Under the pieces are notes generated by a model. The model made no database searches and was not told the origin of the DNA. It worked only from the letters and a program-made list of their open reading frames with translations. From Rhynchonema sp. JSB1_4 (Eukaryota; Nematoda; Chromadorea; Monhysterida; Xyalidae), in assembly GCA_030248065.1 (NCBI GenBank), contig JASAMV010001278.1, positions 1 to 64,000 on the forward strand: a stretch of DNA of 64,000 bases, written 5' to 3'. The translations under genes were made by a program, and so were the position numbers. Shown here piece by piece: positions 63,997-64,000 of the stretch. Numbering within the stretch: the first letter of the stretch is position 1; each line of letters begins with the position of its first letter.

Positions 63997-64000
63997 GTTT

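Overview
This window is nuclear DNA of an animal, and most likely of a nematode. The genes have many small exons with GT..AG introns, and the acceptors often read TTTCAG. Three features favour a nematode over other ecdysozoans: degenerate TTAGGC arrays (the nematode telomere unit), a membrane protein with a CX module (a domain known mainly from nematodes), and an ACR-16-like acetylcholine receptor subunit. The species cannot be named from the sequence. Exon borders were assigned by eye from splice signals, reading frame and family similarity.

Layout. 1-2.2 kb is repeat-dense. 2.2-3.4 kb (+) holds two small single-pass membrane protein ORFs only 7 bases apart. 3.9-13.8 kb (-) is a compact same-strand block of housekeeping genes: COX6A, TATA-binding protein, NOC4L (ribosome biogenesis) and a UBL7-like ubiquitin-domain protein. 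13.8-17.5 kb is a repeat island with transposon-like elements, a tRNA-like pol III unit and a TTAGGC array. 18.4-24.5 kb (-) carries two tandem MFSD8/CLN7-like transporters. 26.1-27.6 kb (+) is an F-box-like gene. 30.2-34.5 kb has exon-like blocks without an assigned gene. 34.9-40.1 kb (+) is a conserved F-box/leucine-rich-repeat gene. 41.0-44.9 kb (-) is a nicotinic acetylcholine receptor alpha-type subunit with all 11 exons. 46.6-48.1 kb is an inverted-repeat region. 50.4-51.9 kb (+) is the CX-module gene. 52.9-54.6 kb (-) is a heparan sulfate 3-O-sulfotransferase. 54.6-64 kb shows no gene I can support, only inverted repeats.

The most unusual content is the mobile DNA. At least six short elements share one plan: termini like CAGTGTAGTTCCTGG, a G- or C-rich subterminal zone made of a short tandem unit that appears in opposite orientation at the two ends, and an A/T-rich core. 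The tandem unit differs between most copies, although two copies with different units share the same core. Three copies have exact 8-base target-site duplications, as in hAT transposons, and one has an unoccupied copy of its target site 600 bases away. A fourth insertion with Ac-like ends (TAGGGTTAGAG) and an exact 8-base duplication landed across a 5' splice site of the UBL7-like gene, and the duplication preserved the splice donor. A second group has TA duplications, and two of its members sit head to tail sharing a single TA.
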